A DNA stretch of 64,000 nucleotides from an uncultured Ruminococcus sp. (GTDB lineage: Bacteria; Bacillota; Clostridia; Oscillospirales; Acutalibacteraceae), in assembly GCA_902785355.1 (NCBI GenBank), contig CACZYF010000008.1, positions 22,080 through 86,079 on the forward strand, in the 5' to 3' direction. The notes beneath the pieces are model-generated. The model made no database searches, was not told the DNA's origin, and worked only from the letters and a program-made list of their open reading frames with translations. Positions 25,061 to 35,523 of this stretch are shown piece by piece (the first letter of the stretch is position 1; the number at the start of each line of letters is the position of its first letter). Made by a program: the position numbers and the translations under genes.

Positions 25061-25612
25061 ATGTTTGAACAGATCACAAAGGATACAAACGCGGTCTTTA
25101 CTCAGCTGATCGAGACCGCGAAGCTGCACGAGGGCTCGATTGTCGTGCTCGGCTGCTCCACAAGCGAGGTCGGCGGAGACCGTATCGGTACACACTCCAG
25201 TATGGATATTGCCGCGGCGATCTATGACGGCTTTTTTGACATGCTGAAAGAGAAGGGTATCTATCTGGCGGCTCAGTGCTGTGAGCATTTGAACCGAGCC
25301 TTAGTCATTGAACGTGAACTGGCTGTGAAGTTGAATCTTCCGATCGTCAATGCTGTTCCTCAGCCTAAGGCGGGCGGCAGCAGCGCAACTACGGCGTATG
25401 CTCGTTTTGACGATCCGGTGATTGTTGAGCGTATTAAAGCTGACGCAGGCGTCGATATCGGCGGAACGCTGATCGGTATGCATCTGAAAGAGACTGCTGT
25501 ACCGCTGCGCTTGCCGCAGAAGAAGATCGGCGAAGCATTCGTTGCGTCTGCCCGAACCAGAGCAAAGTTCATCGGCGGCGCTCGCGCTGTTTATAATGAA
25601 GATTTATTGTGA
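25061..25612 (+). CDS. YwlG/UPF0340 family protein
   Basis: Predicted 183 aa; ATG after AGGATGTGATAAC. IVVLGCSTSEVGGDRIGTHSSMD near residues 27-50, then CCEHLNRALVIE and GGSSATTAYARF, are hallmarks of the UPF0340 family. The family has a conserved fold but no agreed function. Transcription with the next two genes is likely (8 bp to the HD gene, 4 bp on to ligA). Confidence 0.85.
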   Translation: MFEQITKDTNAVFTQLIETAKLHEGSIVVLGCSTSEVGGDRIGTHSSMDIAAAIYDGFFDMLKEKGIYLAAQCCEHLNRALVIERELAVKLNLPIVNAVPQPKAGGSSATTAYARFDDPVIVERIKADAGVDIGGTLIGMHLKETAVPLRLPQKKIGEAFVASARTRAKFIGGARAVYNEDLL

Positions 25613-25619
25613 GGCTTAT

Positions 25620-26195
25620 ATGACTGCGAAAGAAGAATTTATTCAGATATATAATGAATCTATCACCCGCCGCGGCGCTTCGGAGCTGTTGGAATGGATA
25701 CAAAAGACCGATTTCTTTACCGCTCCCGCCAGTACAAAGTACCACTGTGCCTGTGAGAATGGTCTGGTTATGCATTCGGTCAGCGTTTTCCGTACGATGG
25801 TCGAAAAGCACTTTGATGAAGAGAGCGACAGTATGGAGAGCTTTGCGATTTGCGCGCTGCTCCATGATTTGTGTAAGGCGCAATTTTACAAGGTTTCGTC
25901 CCGTAATGTGAAGAATGAAGAGACCGGACAGTGGGAAAAGGTGCCTTTCTACGCGATTGAAGATACTTTTCCTTACGGACACGGTGAAAAGAGCGTTTTC
26001 CTTATCGAGCGCTTCATGCGCTTGAAGCTGGATGAAGCGATGGCGATCCGCTGGCATATGGGCGGTTTCGACGACAATAACGGTATGTATGTCAGCAAGG
26101 CTTATGACAAATATCCGTTGGCGGTCAAGCTTCATCTTGCCGATCTCGAGAGCACTTATCTCAGAGAGAAAGGCACTTCCTCGGTGCGCAGGTGA
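25620..26195 (+). CDS. HD-domain hydrolase
   Basis: Predicted 191 aa. Starts at ATG 25620, 8 bases after the previous stop, preceded by GTGAGGC. The metal-binding motif is GLVMHSVSVF with ALLHDLCKAQFY (HD) and later GHGEKSVFLI, and WHMGGFD. Single HD-domain proteins of this kind are usually phosphohydrolases or nucleic-acid phosphodiesterases. Its partner function with ligA is only suggested by the 3-bp gap. Confidence 0.8.
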   Translation: MTAKEEFIQIYNESITRRGASELLEWIQKTDFFTAPASTKYHCACENGLVMHSVSVFRTMVEKHFDEESDSMESFAICALLHDLCKAQFYKVSSRNVKNEETGQWEKVPFYAIEDTFPYGHGEKSVFLIERFMRLKLDEAMAIRWHMGGFDDNNGMYVSKAYDKYPLAVKLHLADLESTYLREKGTSSVRR

Positions 26196-28178
<1,983 letters not shown>

Positions 28179-28195
28179 TTTAATAGTTGTTATAG

Positions 28196-28227
28196 AATCC
28201 CTGTCAGTTTTGGCAGGGATTTTTTTG
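28196..28227 (+). terminator. Terminator after ligA
   Basis: Stem AATCCCTGTCA/TGGCAGGGATT with a 4-nt loop followed by a run of T. Confidence 0.8.
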
Positions 28228-28248
28228 GTTCTAATCTTGTCCGTATTT

Positions 28249-28275
28249 ACATATGCTGTATTACGACCATAAAAT
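28249..28275 (+). promoter_or_regulatory. Possible sigma-E-type promoter of spoIIIA
   Basis: ACATATG (28249-28255), 12-bp spacer, CATAAAAT (28268-28275), resembling the mother-cell sigma-E pattern with a spacer slightly short. It would place the transcript start near 28283, which excludes the in-frame ATG at 28253 as the spoIIIAA start. Confidence 0.4.
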
Positions 28276-28291
28276 AACGGACGGTGAAATG

Positions 28292-29218
28292 ATGGAGAAT
28301 AACAGCATTGATGAGATCCTCGAACGACTTCCGGCGCATATTCGTTCGCCGTTACAGCAGTGCAGAAACCTGTATAAAGATAAAGCAACGGAGATCGTAC
28401 TGCGTTCGGACAGACCTGTGACAGTTTATTGCGGTAAGGATTATTACGGCGTATTGAATTCCGGCGTCATGTCCGACTCGGCTGATAATGCTGATTCGGT
28501 AATTTCCTCACACAGCGATATAGAATCAACGATCCTTCGGCTGTGTGACTATTCCGTCTATGCTTACCAGCAGGAGATAAACAGCGGTTATATAACGATC
28601 GGCTCCGGTGTGCGCGTCGGACTCAGCGGCAGAGCGGTTGTACAGAACGGAAGGATCACCAATATTCGGGATGTCACGACGCTGAGCTTTCGTATTGCTC
28701 GGGATGTGCTCGGCTGTTCCGAAGGCTTGATCGATAAGGTCGACCCGTTAAAAGGTGTTTTGATCTGCGGTGAGCCCGGGAGCGGAAAGACGACCTTGAT
28801 TCGCGACTATGCGCGACATCTGGGTTATATTCACCGCGTCAGCGTTCTGGACGAGCGCGGTGAGCTGACGGCATATAACAGAGGTGATTTCGGCTTTGAT
28901 ACAGGCTTGTGTGATATCTTTGTCGGTTATCCTAAGGCTCAGGCGGCATACTCGGCGTTACGCAGTATGAGCCCCGAGCTGATCGTCTGTGATGAGCTCG
29001 GCGATGAAAATGATTTTCGGATGCTGCAGGATGCTTTGCGCTGCGGTGTTGCCTTCATCGCTTCGGTACATGCGTCCTCGCTCGGCGATTTAGAAAGTCG
29101 AAGAACAACAGCGGATTATGTGCGTTCGGGAGCATTCGGCAGTATTGTTTTCCTCAGCGGCAAGGGACAAGTCGGAAGGATCAGAGAAATCATAGAGATC
29201 GGTGAAAATAATGATTAA
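28292..29218 (+). CDS. spoIIIAA: Stage III sporulation protein AA
   Basis: Predicted 308 aa from ATG 28292 (the adjacent ATG 28289 is equally in frame). A secretion-type ATPase: Walker A GEPGSGKTTL near residues 168-177, DERGEL and then LIVCDELGDENDF as the Walker B region. It energises assembly of the SpoIIIA channel between mother cell and forespore. First of eight contiguous spoIIIA genes. Confidence 0.93.
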   Translation: MENNSIDEILERLPAHIRSPLQQCRNLYKDKATEIVLRSDRPVTVYCGKDYYGVLNSGVMSDSADNADSVISSHSDIESTILRLCDYSVYAYQQEINSGYITIGSGVRVGLSGRAVVQNGRITNIRDVTTLSFRIARDVLGCSEGLIDKVDPLKGVLICGEPGSGKTTLIRDYARHLGYIHRVSVLDERGELTAYNRGDFGFDTGLCDIFVGYPKAQAAYSALRSMSPELIVCDELGDENDFRMLQDALRCGVAFIASVHASSLGDLESRRTTADYVRSGAFGSIVFLSGKGQVGRIREIIEIGENND

Positions 29219-29678
29219 ACTCATACTGTGTATATTGATCGTGTTCAGCGGCGCCGTCACGGGCGTGTATTACTCGAGAAGATTATTCAGGCGGCGCGAT
29301 ACGCTTGCTTCATTTTTGTCGCTGTTTCATAAAGCCTCGATCATGATGAAATATGAGGCAGCAGACCTCTGTAAGCTGTTTCATGATAATGCATTTGAGT
29401 TTGAATTTCACTATGATGAGCCGTTTGACGTCCAGTGGATGGAGCTGATCGGTCGTTATCGGCCTGTTTTGAAAGAAAAGGATCTGGAGGTTTTGTCTGA
29501 TTTTATAAAAAACATGGGTTCTACGGATATGGAAAGCCAGCAGAGACATCTCGGTATGTATTCACATCTGTTGGAAGAACAGCTGAAGGAGGCCGGGGAA
29601 GAGGTGATCGGTAAAGGCAGGCTGTATCAGGTGCTGCCTCTCTCTGCAGGGATCGTAATATCTCTGCTGTTGATCTAG
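29211..29678 (+). CDS. spoIIIAB: Stage III sporulation protein AB
   Basis: Predicted 155 aa from ATG 29211, overlapping spoIIIAA by 8 bp (a GTG at 29202 is a less likely start). N-terminal and C-terminal membrane segments enclose a helical soluble region, as in the type II secretion F-like SpoIIIAB. LVIGKGRLYQVLPLSAGIV at the end is family-like (seen as GKGRLYQVLPLSAG). Confidence 0.88.
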   Translation: MIKLILCILIVFSGAVTGVYYSRRLFRRRDTLASFLSLFHKASIMMKYEAADLCKLFHDNAFEFEFHYDEPFDVQWMELIGRYRPVLKEKDLEVLSDFIKNMGSTDMESQQRHLGMYSHLLEEQLKEAGEEVIGKGRLYQVLPLSAGIVISLLLI

Positions 29679-29705
29679 TGAACGATAATGAAGGACGGTA
29701 AAAAC

Positions 29706-29900
29706 ATGGATGTTGATATGATATTCAAGATCGCGGCTATCGGTATCATCGTAGCGATACTTAACCAGCTTTTGATTCGCAGCGGACGCGAGGAGCAGGC
29801 GCTGCTGACGACAATCGCGGGTCTGGTGGTAGCGTTGATGATGGTGCTCTCTCAAATCAGCGATCTGTTCACAACTATCAAGAATACGTTTGGATTATGA
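29706..29900 (+). CDS. spoIIIAC: Stage III sporulation protein AC
   Basis: Predicted 64 aa from ATG 29706, with AAGGACGG upstream. Two membrane segments (IFKIAAIGIIVAILNQLLI and TTIAGLVVALMMVL). The size and the position between AB and AD fit. Stop overlaps spoIIIAD by 4 bp. Confidence 0.9.
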   Translation: MDVDMIFKIAAIGIIVAILNQLLIRSGREEQALLTTIAGLVVALMMVLSQISDLFTTIKNTFGL

Positions 29901-30292
29901 TGAATATAATGGCTATCTGCGGCGTAGCTGTCGTTACCGCTGTCCTTGCGCTGATGCTGCGCAGTCAAAGTCCTCACGCCGCGATGATGATGTCGATCGC
30001 GGCAGGCATACTGATATTTTTATATGTAATGAACCATATTCCCGATACGCTCTTCGGTATGAGCGATATGCTGAGCAGCAGCGGCGTCGATCCTACAAAG
30101 CTAACGATCCTGTTCAAGGTGATGGGCATTTGCTATATCACGGAGTTTACCTGTGACTGCGTTACCGAAGCCGGACTCTTATCGCTTGCGACAAACCTTT
30201 CATTTGCGGGAAAGGTGTTGGTATTGCTGTCGTCCTTACCGCTGTTTGAACAGATTATCGGCGTGATACAAACGCTCGGTGGCAGCTCATGA
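29897..30292 (+). CDS. spoIIIAD: Stage III sporulation protein AD
   Basis: Predicted 131 aa, four hydrophobic segments. MGICYITEFTCDCVTEAGLLSLA is a conserved SpoIIIAD signature. Overlaps spoIIIAC and spoIIIAE by ATGA, so the three are translationally coupled. Confidence 0.9.
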   Translation: MMNIMAICGVAVVTAVLALMLRSQSPHAAMMMSIAAGILIFLYVMNHIPDTLFGMSDMLSSSGVDPTKLTILFKVMGICYITEFTCDCVTEAGLLSLATNLSFAGKVLVLLSSLPLFEQIIGVIQTLGGSS

Positions 30293-31389
30293 AGCGCATT
30301 GTTGTAATCACAATTGTGATATTCGTGCTGTTTTGTCCGTACTGTCATTGTTCGGCTCAGACAGTCCGCTTTGATCGGGAGATAGAACAGCTTGAGGAAC
30401 AGGCGGAGGATTTATCTCCGCTGAATATAGAATCCGTCGATGATGTGATCAAAAACGGAATCGACGCGATGACTGTATTAAACTGTCTGGGGGAGCTGTT
30501 GCGCCGATATATGAATACTCCGTTGTCAGTGCTGCTGCTGATAACAGCGGTCATTATCCTGACCGCGATCGGAGAATCATATACTTATTCGCTCAGATAT
30601 ACGGATACAAAGGAGATCATGAGCGTTGTTGTCTCGTTGTATATCGTCTCTGTATTGATCCTTCCGATCAATCAATTGATTATTGACTTGACCGGGGTAA
30701 TAAAAACGACGGCAAAGCTGATGCAGGGGTACGGAGCGCTCAGCGCGGGTATGCTCGTGTTTTCCGGACATGTTGTAGATTCTGCGGGCTATTATGCGGC
30801 GGTGATGGGCGTATCGGGGGCTTTGACCTGGCTTTCTTCATCGGTGTTGATGCCAATGCTTGAGTTGTTTTTATCTATGTCGGTGTCCTCGGGAATATGT
30901 TCACGCTTGAAGCTGAACGGACTTATTGAAATGACGGGAAACACCATGAAGTGGCTGATGACCTTTCTGATGACAGTGTTTACGGCGGTGATCGGACTCA
31001 ACGGCGCCTTATCCTCGGCAGAAAACTCCTTGGCGGGACGAGCCGCAAAGTTTACGCTGAGTTCACTGATCCCTTTGGTCGGTTCATCTGTAGCGGAAGC
31101 GTATCGCACCGTAAAGGGCAGCGTTGATCTATTGAGATCAGGTGCGGGAGTTTTTGTGATTCTCGCTGTGTTTATCGCTTTTGCTCCTCTGCTGATCCGC
31201 ATACTGCTTTGGTCATTATCGCTCGGTGCGGCGAAGGTTGTACAGGACGCTTTTTCTGTTTCTTCGACAAGATATATCCTGAACGCCTTATCATCGGTTG
31301 TTTCCTTACTCAGAGCGGTGACCGTCTCCGTATTGACAGCATTGATCGTTTCAGCGGCGGCAATGCTCAGAGTCGGAGGCGGCGGATGA
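30289..31389 (+). CDS. spoIIIAE: Stage III sporulation protein AE
   Basis: Predicted 366 aa. A signal-like N-terminus (IVVITIVIFVLFCPYCHC), a short extracellular helix, then about seven to eight membrane segments, including SSVLMPMLELFLSMSVSSGIC. It is the large membrane protein of the SpoIIIA channel. Overlaps neighbours by 4 bp on both sides. Confidence 0.92.
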   Translation: MKRIVVITIVIFVLFCPYCHCSAQTVRFDREIEQLEEQAEDLSPLNIESVDDVIKNGIDAMTVLNCLGELLRRYMNTPLSVLLLITAVIILTAIGESYTYSLRYTDTKEIMSVVVSLYIVSVLILPINQLIIDLTGVIKTTAKLMQGYGALSAGMLVFSGHVVDSAGYYAAVMGVSGALTWLSSSVLMPMLELFLSMSVSSGICSRLKLNGLIEMTGNTMKWLMTFLMTVFTAVIGLNGALSSAENSLAGRAAKFTLSSLIPLVGSSVAEAYRTVKGSVDLLRSGAGVFVILAVFIAFAPLLIRILLWSLSLGAAKVVQDAFSVSSTRYILNALSSVVSLLRAVTVSVLTALIVSAAAMLRVGGGG

Positions 31390-31871
31390 AAGGATTGGGA
31401 GCGTTAGGTGAGGTCGTATGCATGATCTGCGTAGCGGTCAGTATGATATCGGTGCTGATTCCGCAGAAGCGCACACGTCGCGTGATGAGCTTTGTGATCG
31501 GACTGTTTTTTGTCGGGAGCTTACTGCAAGGCTTATCCGTATCTCTCGGACAAATCTACGCAGAATTGCCGAAACAGGAAGAAATCACGGTTCCTCGATA
31601 TTCCGACAAGGATTATAACGACGCGGTCGGTCAGCAGACGGCGGATATCCTTACCGAATCTCTCAATGAACTCCTTAGTAACGAAGGAATCGAGGTACGG
31701 GATATCAACATCACATTAAAAATATCCGAACAAGGAAGAATAACCGTGTCCCGCGTCGTCATATATATGAATGAACCGTTTGCCGATCGGGCAGGCGACG
31801 TAAGAAGTATCATATACAGGAATGTTTCAAAGGAGCCGGAGATATATGTGGAAGGGAAAAGGATTGAATGA
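31386..31871 (+). CDS. spoIIIAF: Stage III sporulation protein AF
   Basis: Predicted 161 aa from ATG 31386 overlapping the AE stop. Two N-terminal membrane segments precede a soluble ring-forming domain of the SpoIIIAF/EscJ type with strands such as VRDINITLKISEQGRITVSRVVI. Sequence conservation is low in this family; position supports the call. Confidence 0.85.
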   Translation: MKGLGALGEVVCMICVAVSMISVLIPQKRTRRVMSFVIGLFFVGSLLQGLSVSLGQIYAELPKQEEITVPRYSDKDYNDAVGQQTADILTESLNELLSNEGIEVRDINITLKISEQGRITVSRVVIYMNEPFADRAGDVRSIIYRNVSKEPEIYVEGKRIE

Positions 31872-32265
31872 ACTGCTTACGGATAAACGGATTGTCAGAA
31901 CATCGGTCATTATCGGCACTGCTGCAATACTACTGATTCTGCTGACGTCGGTGGTCGATCTGAATTCGGATAAAAGCGCTGCCGCAGCCGAACAGTATGC
32001 CGACCGTACCGAGCACAGGCTTCTGGATATCGTCACACAGATAGAGGGCGTAGGAAAGGCACAGATATTCTTAACAATGGATAACGGCGGTGAAAGCGTC
32101 TATTTGAAGAATACCGATACAAAAACCGTCAGTATCGAGCCGAAGGTACGCGGCGTTGTCGTGGTATGTGACGGAGGGGACGATCCTGTCGTCGTATCCC
32201 GCGTGATGGACGCCGTTACCAAGGCGCTGAACATCCGATCGGATAAAGTTTGTATTACAAAATAG
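31846..32265 (+). CDS. spoIIIAG: Stage III sporulation protein AG
   Basis: Predicted 139 aa from ATG 31846, overlapping AF by 26 bp; an AAAGGAG...CCGGAG stretch lies upstream. One membrane segment (SVIIGTAAILLILLTSVV) and a soluble ring domain with KVRGVVVVCDGGDDPVVVSRVMDAVTKAL, a conserved SpoIIIAG region. It forms the large pore ring in the intermembrane space. Confidence 0.92.
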   Translation: MWKGKGLNELLTDKRIVRTSVIIGTAAILLILLTSVVDLNSDKSAAAAEQYADRTEHRLLDIVTQIEGVGKAQIFLTMDNGGESVYLKNTDTKTVSIEPKVRGVVVVCDGGDDPVVVSRVMDAVTKALNIRSDKVCITK

Positions 32266-32274
32266 GAGGATATT

Positions 32275-32817
32275 ATGAAGATCAAAAAACAACATATTCT
32301 GGTATCTGCACTGGTGCTCGCACTTGGAGCGGCGGTATATCTGAACTGGCATTTTTCCGGAACGCCGCTGATCTCACCCAGCTCAAAAGAGCTTGGCGCT
32401 GCGACCTATGTAAGCAAGGAAGCGAAGGCTACAACCGACGAGATCAAGACAACTTCACGGGATATGACTCCGGAACAGAAGCTTGCAAAAGCCCGGACCG
32501 AACGCGCTCAAGCGCAGGATCAGGTGTTGGAAGAATCGAAAACGATTCTTCAAGCGTCGGACAGCTCGGATGAAGCGAAAGCGGAAGCAGTCAAAGCGGC
32601 TACCGCGATCGAAGAACGCATACTCGCTCAAAATAATATTGAAAGTATCTTATCCGCTAAAGGTTTCTCCGACGCTTTATGTTATGCCTCCGATAAGGGC
32701 TGTACCGTAACGGTCAGAAAAGCAGATCTGAAGGACGATTCGCCGCTCATTATCAAGGACGCCGTTATGTCGCAGCTGAAAGTCGAATTCAATGATATCG
32801 TGATCGTCGAGTTATAA
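32275..32817 (+). CDS. spoIIIAH: Stage III sporulation protein AH
   Basis: Predicted 180 aa; TAGGAGG before ATG. One membrane anchor (ILVSALVLALGAAVYLNWHF) is followed by a disordered, helix-rich region and the C-terminal domain that pairs with forespore SpoIIQ (MTPEQKLAKARTERAQAQ, then IESILSAKGFSDALCYASD). Last gene of the operon; no spoIIQ is in the window. Confidence 0.93.
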   Translation: MKIKKQHILVSALVLALGAAVYLNWHFSGTPLISPSSKELGAATYVSKEAKATTDEIKTTSRDMTPEQKLAKARTERAQAQDQVLEESKTILQASDSSDEAKAEAVKAATAIEERILAQNNIESILSAKGFSDALCYASDKGCTVTVRKADLKDDSPLIIKDAVMSQLKVEFNDIVIVEL

Positions 32818-32853
32818 AAAGAAGTCATCCTCAATGCTGTTGAGGATGACTTC
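32814..32853. terminator. Bidirectional terminator, spoIIIA operon and pullulanase
   Basis: Long stem GAAGTCATCCTCAA/TTGAGGATGACTTC (32821-32853). On the minus strand it is followed by TTTTTAT, so it best serves the pullulanase gene; it also closes spoIIIA. Confidence 0.78.
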
Positions 32854-32892
32854 ATCATATTTCATATCAAATTGACGATCTCTGATTAACAA

Positions 32893-34935
32893 TTATCGGA
32901 TGATCTCCTTGATCTCCCTCGAAATGTTCAGCCCGATCTCTTTAACGGGTTCTTCAAAGGTCGGAACGCCGTTGATCTTCTCGTAGCTCTCTGCGTCAAC
33001 GATGATCAGCGCAGAGCGAGGGGGAATATTAGCACAGGGGTCAAACTTGCGGATTGCCTTGTCGCCGGCTGTCTCAGCGTCAGCGATCACATACCACCCG
33101 CTGGGCAAATCATACTGCGATTTGAACTGCGGCACACAGGCGTGATCGCTGTTGTTGATGATCACGCTCATCATCTTCCATTCGTTTTCGTTGTCGTTTT
33201 TAACGGTTAGACTGATGCTCTGTCCGTTATAGACGATGTAGCCGTCGTTGACCGCCTTGGTAGTATTGTCACGAATGGGGGAGAAGGATTTGCGGATTTT
33301 GATCAAGCCCTTGTAATACTCCATCAATTCTTTGTAACGAACGGCGCGCGTCCAGTTGATGGAATTGACCGAGTCGGGACTTTTGTAAGAGTTGTGATCG
33401 CCGTGCTTGGTTCTGGCGAATTCTTCACCCGCCAGCACAAAGGAGATACCCAGAGAACCGAGTACCAGTACGGCTGCAAGCTTGTTCTGACTGATATACA
33501 GGTTGTCGGTGGTGTCAAAATCATCACACCAGTTCGATTTCAGGATCTTATCCCAGAGGGTTAGATTATCATGAGCGGATACATAGGTTACGCACTGTGA
33601 AGGCTCGTTCGCCCAGTTACCGAAGGTGACGGAAGATGCGCCCATCATACCCGCAATGACGTTGTAGGCGCTGTGGGTAGAACCCTGGATGAAGCCCTTG
33701 CTGTCATCGTCGGAGCCGCCCTTGATACCGTGACGCATATCGTCGTTGAACATACCGATACGGCCGGAGAGCTTCTTTGCGTTTGCTTTGTTGCAGCAAT
33801 CCTCTCCGCTGATGCCGTTCTCGCCGTCGTTGGCAGTCCACGGCTCGCCGTACATCAGGATGCGCTTGTCGATCTTGTCAAGCTCAGAACGAATCTCGTT
33901 CATCGTATCAATATCATGACACGCCATAAGGTCGAAGCGGAAGCCGTCGATATGGTATTCCTCCGCCCAGTAGCGGAGCGAATCGACCATAAAGCGGCGG
34001 AACATCACCTTATCGGTCGCGGTTACGTTGCCGCAGCCTGAGGAGTTAAGAAACTTACCGTTCTGCATACGGAAGTAGTAGCCCGGGACTGTACGCTCAA
34101 AGGGAGAGTATTGGGTGGAGTAAACATGGTTGTACACAACGTCCATGATGACGCCGATACCCTCGTCATGCAGGGCTTTTACCATTTCCTTAAATTCTCT
34201 GATTCTCACCTCACCGTGATAAGGGTCGGTAGAATAAGAGCCCTCGGGTACATTGTAGTTTACGGGATCATAGCCCCAGTTATATTCTACTCCGGTCGTT
34301 TCGTTTACAGAGCCGAAATCAAAGACGGGATTTAACTGTACATGGGTGATACCCAGCTGCTTTAAGTAGTTGACGCAGGTCGGGAAGTTCGTGTAGGGGA
34401 TCACGGTGTTCTTTTCGGTAAAGGCGAGGAACTTACCGCGGTGTTCTCTGCTGACGCCGCTGGTATCGGAGGAAGAGAAATCACGCACATGGATCTCCCA
34501 AACGATCGCGTCGGTTTGTCTGTCGGGCAGAACATGCCGGTCGTTCTCCCAACCCTCGGGATTGGTAGAAGCCAGATCGACGACCTCGGAGCGCTGAGAG
34601 TTGACGCCGACCGCCTTGGAGTAGACGTCCTGCGTTTCGTGCGTGCCGTTCTCGGTCTTGATGACGTAGGTGTAATAGGTTCTGTTAAGATCGCCGTCGA
34701 TGGTTGCGGACCAGACGCCTGTTACCGCGTCAAAGAGCATCTGCTTGATGCCGAGTACCTGAGCTCCCTCTTCATAAAAAGAGCCGGTAGAATACAGCTT
34801 CAATAATACCTGTTCAGCCGACGGCGCCCAGACTTTGAAAGTAGTACTCTCCGGTGTATAAGTAAAGCCTAAGTCGCTTCCGAGATAGGTGTTATAGATT
34901 TCATCCTTATTTGAATAAAATGCGGTTGTAGCCAC
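32893..34935 (-). CDS. pulA: Type I pullulanase, cytoplasmic
   Basis: Predicted 680 aa. The start is GTG 34935 with GGGGT upstream; a nearby ATG is out of frame. No signal peptide. A CBM48-like N-terminal domain (about 20-110, FTYTPESTTFKVWAPSAEQV) precedes a GH13 barrel. YNWGYDPVNYNVPEGSYSTDP is the type I pullulanase signature. GFRFDLM carries the nucleophile and YGEPW the acid/base glutamate. It cuts alpha-1,6 branches of imported malto-oligosaccharides or glycogen. It complements the extracellular amylase at the window end. Confidence 0.93.
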   Translation of the reverse strand: MATTAFYSNKDEIYNTYLGSDLGFTYTPESTTFKVWAPSAEQVLLKLYSTGSFYEEGAQVLGIKQMLFDAVTGVWSATIDGDLNRTYYTYVIKTENGTHETQDVYSKAVGVNSQRSEVVDLASTNPEGWENDRHVLPDRQTDAIVWEIHVRDFSSSDTSGVSREHRGKFLAFTEKNTVIPYTNFPTCVNYLKQLGITHVQLNPVFDFGSVNETTGVEYNWGYDPVNYNVPEGSYSTDPYHGEVRIREFKEMVKALHDEGIGVIMDVVYNHVYSTQYSPFERTVPGYYFRMQNGKFLNSSGCGNVTATDKVMFRRFMVDSLRYWAEEYHIDGFRFDLMACHDIDTMNEIRSELDKIDKRILMYGEPWTANDGENGISGEDCCNKANAKKLSGRIGMFNDDMRHGIKGGSDDDSKGFIQGSTHSAYNVIAGMMGASSVTFGNWANEPSQCVTYVSAHDNLTLWDKILKSNWCDDFDTTDNLYISQNKLAAVLVLGSLGISFVLAGEEFARTKHGDHNSYKSPDSVNSINWTRAVRYKELMEYYKGLIKIRKSFSPIRDNTTKAVNDGYIVYNGQSISLTVKNDNENEWKMMSVIINNSDHACVPQFKSQYDLPSGWYVIADAETAGDKAIRKFDPCANIPPRSALIIVDAESYEKINGVPTFEEPVKEIGLNISREIKEIIR

Positions 34936-34974
34936 AACATTACCCCACTTTTTATTTGATTCAGACTGTTAAAC

Positions 34975-35003
34975 ATTTTACCATCACTCTGTAGAAAATT
35001 CAA
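34975..35003 (-). promoter_or_regulatory. Promoter of the pullulanase gene
   Basis: Minus strand: TTGAAT (35003-34998), 17-bp spacer, TAAAAT (34980-34975) with an extended TGG; 40 bp before the GTG start. Confidence 0.65.
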
Positions 35004-35170
35004 CAAAAAAATGATAACAAAATGTTAATCACAGTTGATTTCCAAGTTTTTTATAAAAAATAAACCGATATAAGGATTATTCTGTCGAAATTGTTAAAGT
35101 ATTCACTTTTATATTATAGTATGTAGTCACAAAGCGCCTGTGCAAGCCGATTTTCTCACGAAAAACCTTA

Positions 35171-35199
35171 TTGACTTTACGGCGGAAACGTACTATAAT
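35171..35199 (+). promoter_or_regulatory. Promoter of alaS and its T-box leader
   Basis: TTGACT (35171-35176), 17-bp spacer, TATAAT (35194-35199). The transcript would begin near 35206, giving a leader of about 318 nt to the alaS start. A weaker TTGTTA-N18-TATAGT lies at 35091-35120. Confidence 0.78.
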
Positions 35200-35205
35200 A
35201 GCGGT

Positions 35206-35425
35206 GGCGAAGAAGGGAAGAGCGTTGAGCCTCCGCTCAGAGAAGGGTCGGTTGGTGCGAGACCCCGCGGATTAACAGCGCAGCCACCCCGGAGCCTCCG
35301 TGTGAAAACGCGGCGTATTTCTGCGTTAAAGAAGTTCAAGCGGTCGTATCGTAACGGTACGGCAATTTGGGTGGTACCGCAGGTCAGCCTGTCCCATGTT
35401 TGGGATGGGCTTTTATTATTTTAAT
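35206..35425 (+). promoter_or_regulatory. T-box riboswitch controlling alaS
   Basis: The invariant T-box core TGGGTGGTACCGC is at 35368-35380. It is followed by a terminator hairpin AGCCTGTCCCA/TGGGATGGGCT (35387-35410) and TTTTATTATTTT. Stem I elements with GGTGCGAGACC lie upstream. T-box leaders read through when their cognate tRNA is uncharged; the gene downstream implies tRNA-Ala. GCA and GCC triplets occur near the expected specifier loop (about 35280), but the exact one is not fixed here. Confidence 0.9.
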
Positions 35426-35437
35426 GAGAAGTGGTTA

Positions 35438-35488
35438 GCGGTCAGTGAGCAGTATAATTAATCTTTATCGACGCTATTCACTGACCGC
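35438..35488. repeat. Inverted repeat between T-box and alaS
   Basis: Perfect 11-bp arms GCGGTCAGTGA (35438-35448) and TCACTGACCGC (35478-35488) around an AT-rich 29-bp loop. A similar but weaker ACAGTGAGTAAT...TTATTCACTGT pair flanks 3317-3385. Confidence 0.6.
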
Positions 35489-35523
35489 TGATCACTCTAA
35501 CAATGAAAAGTGAGGTTTTTATC

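Noticed and set aside
31209..31386. Upstream in-frame start for spoIIIAF.
   Set aside because: It overlaps 180 bp of spoIIIAE; the ATGA junction at 31386 fits the coupling seen across the operon.
35140..35424. A 94-codon open frame in the alaS leader.
   Set aside because: It spans the promoter, T-box core and terminator, lacks a ribosome site, and is explained by the riboswitch.
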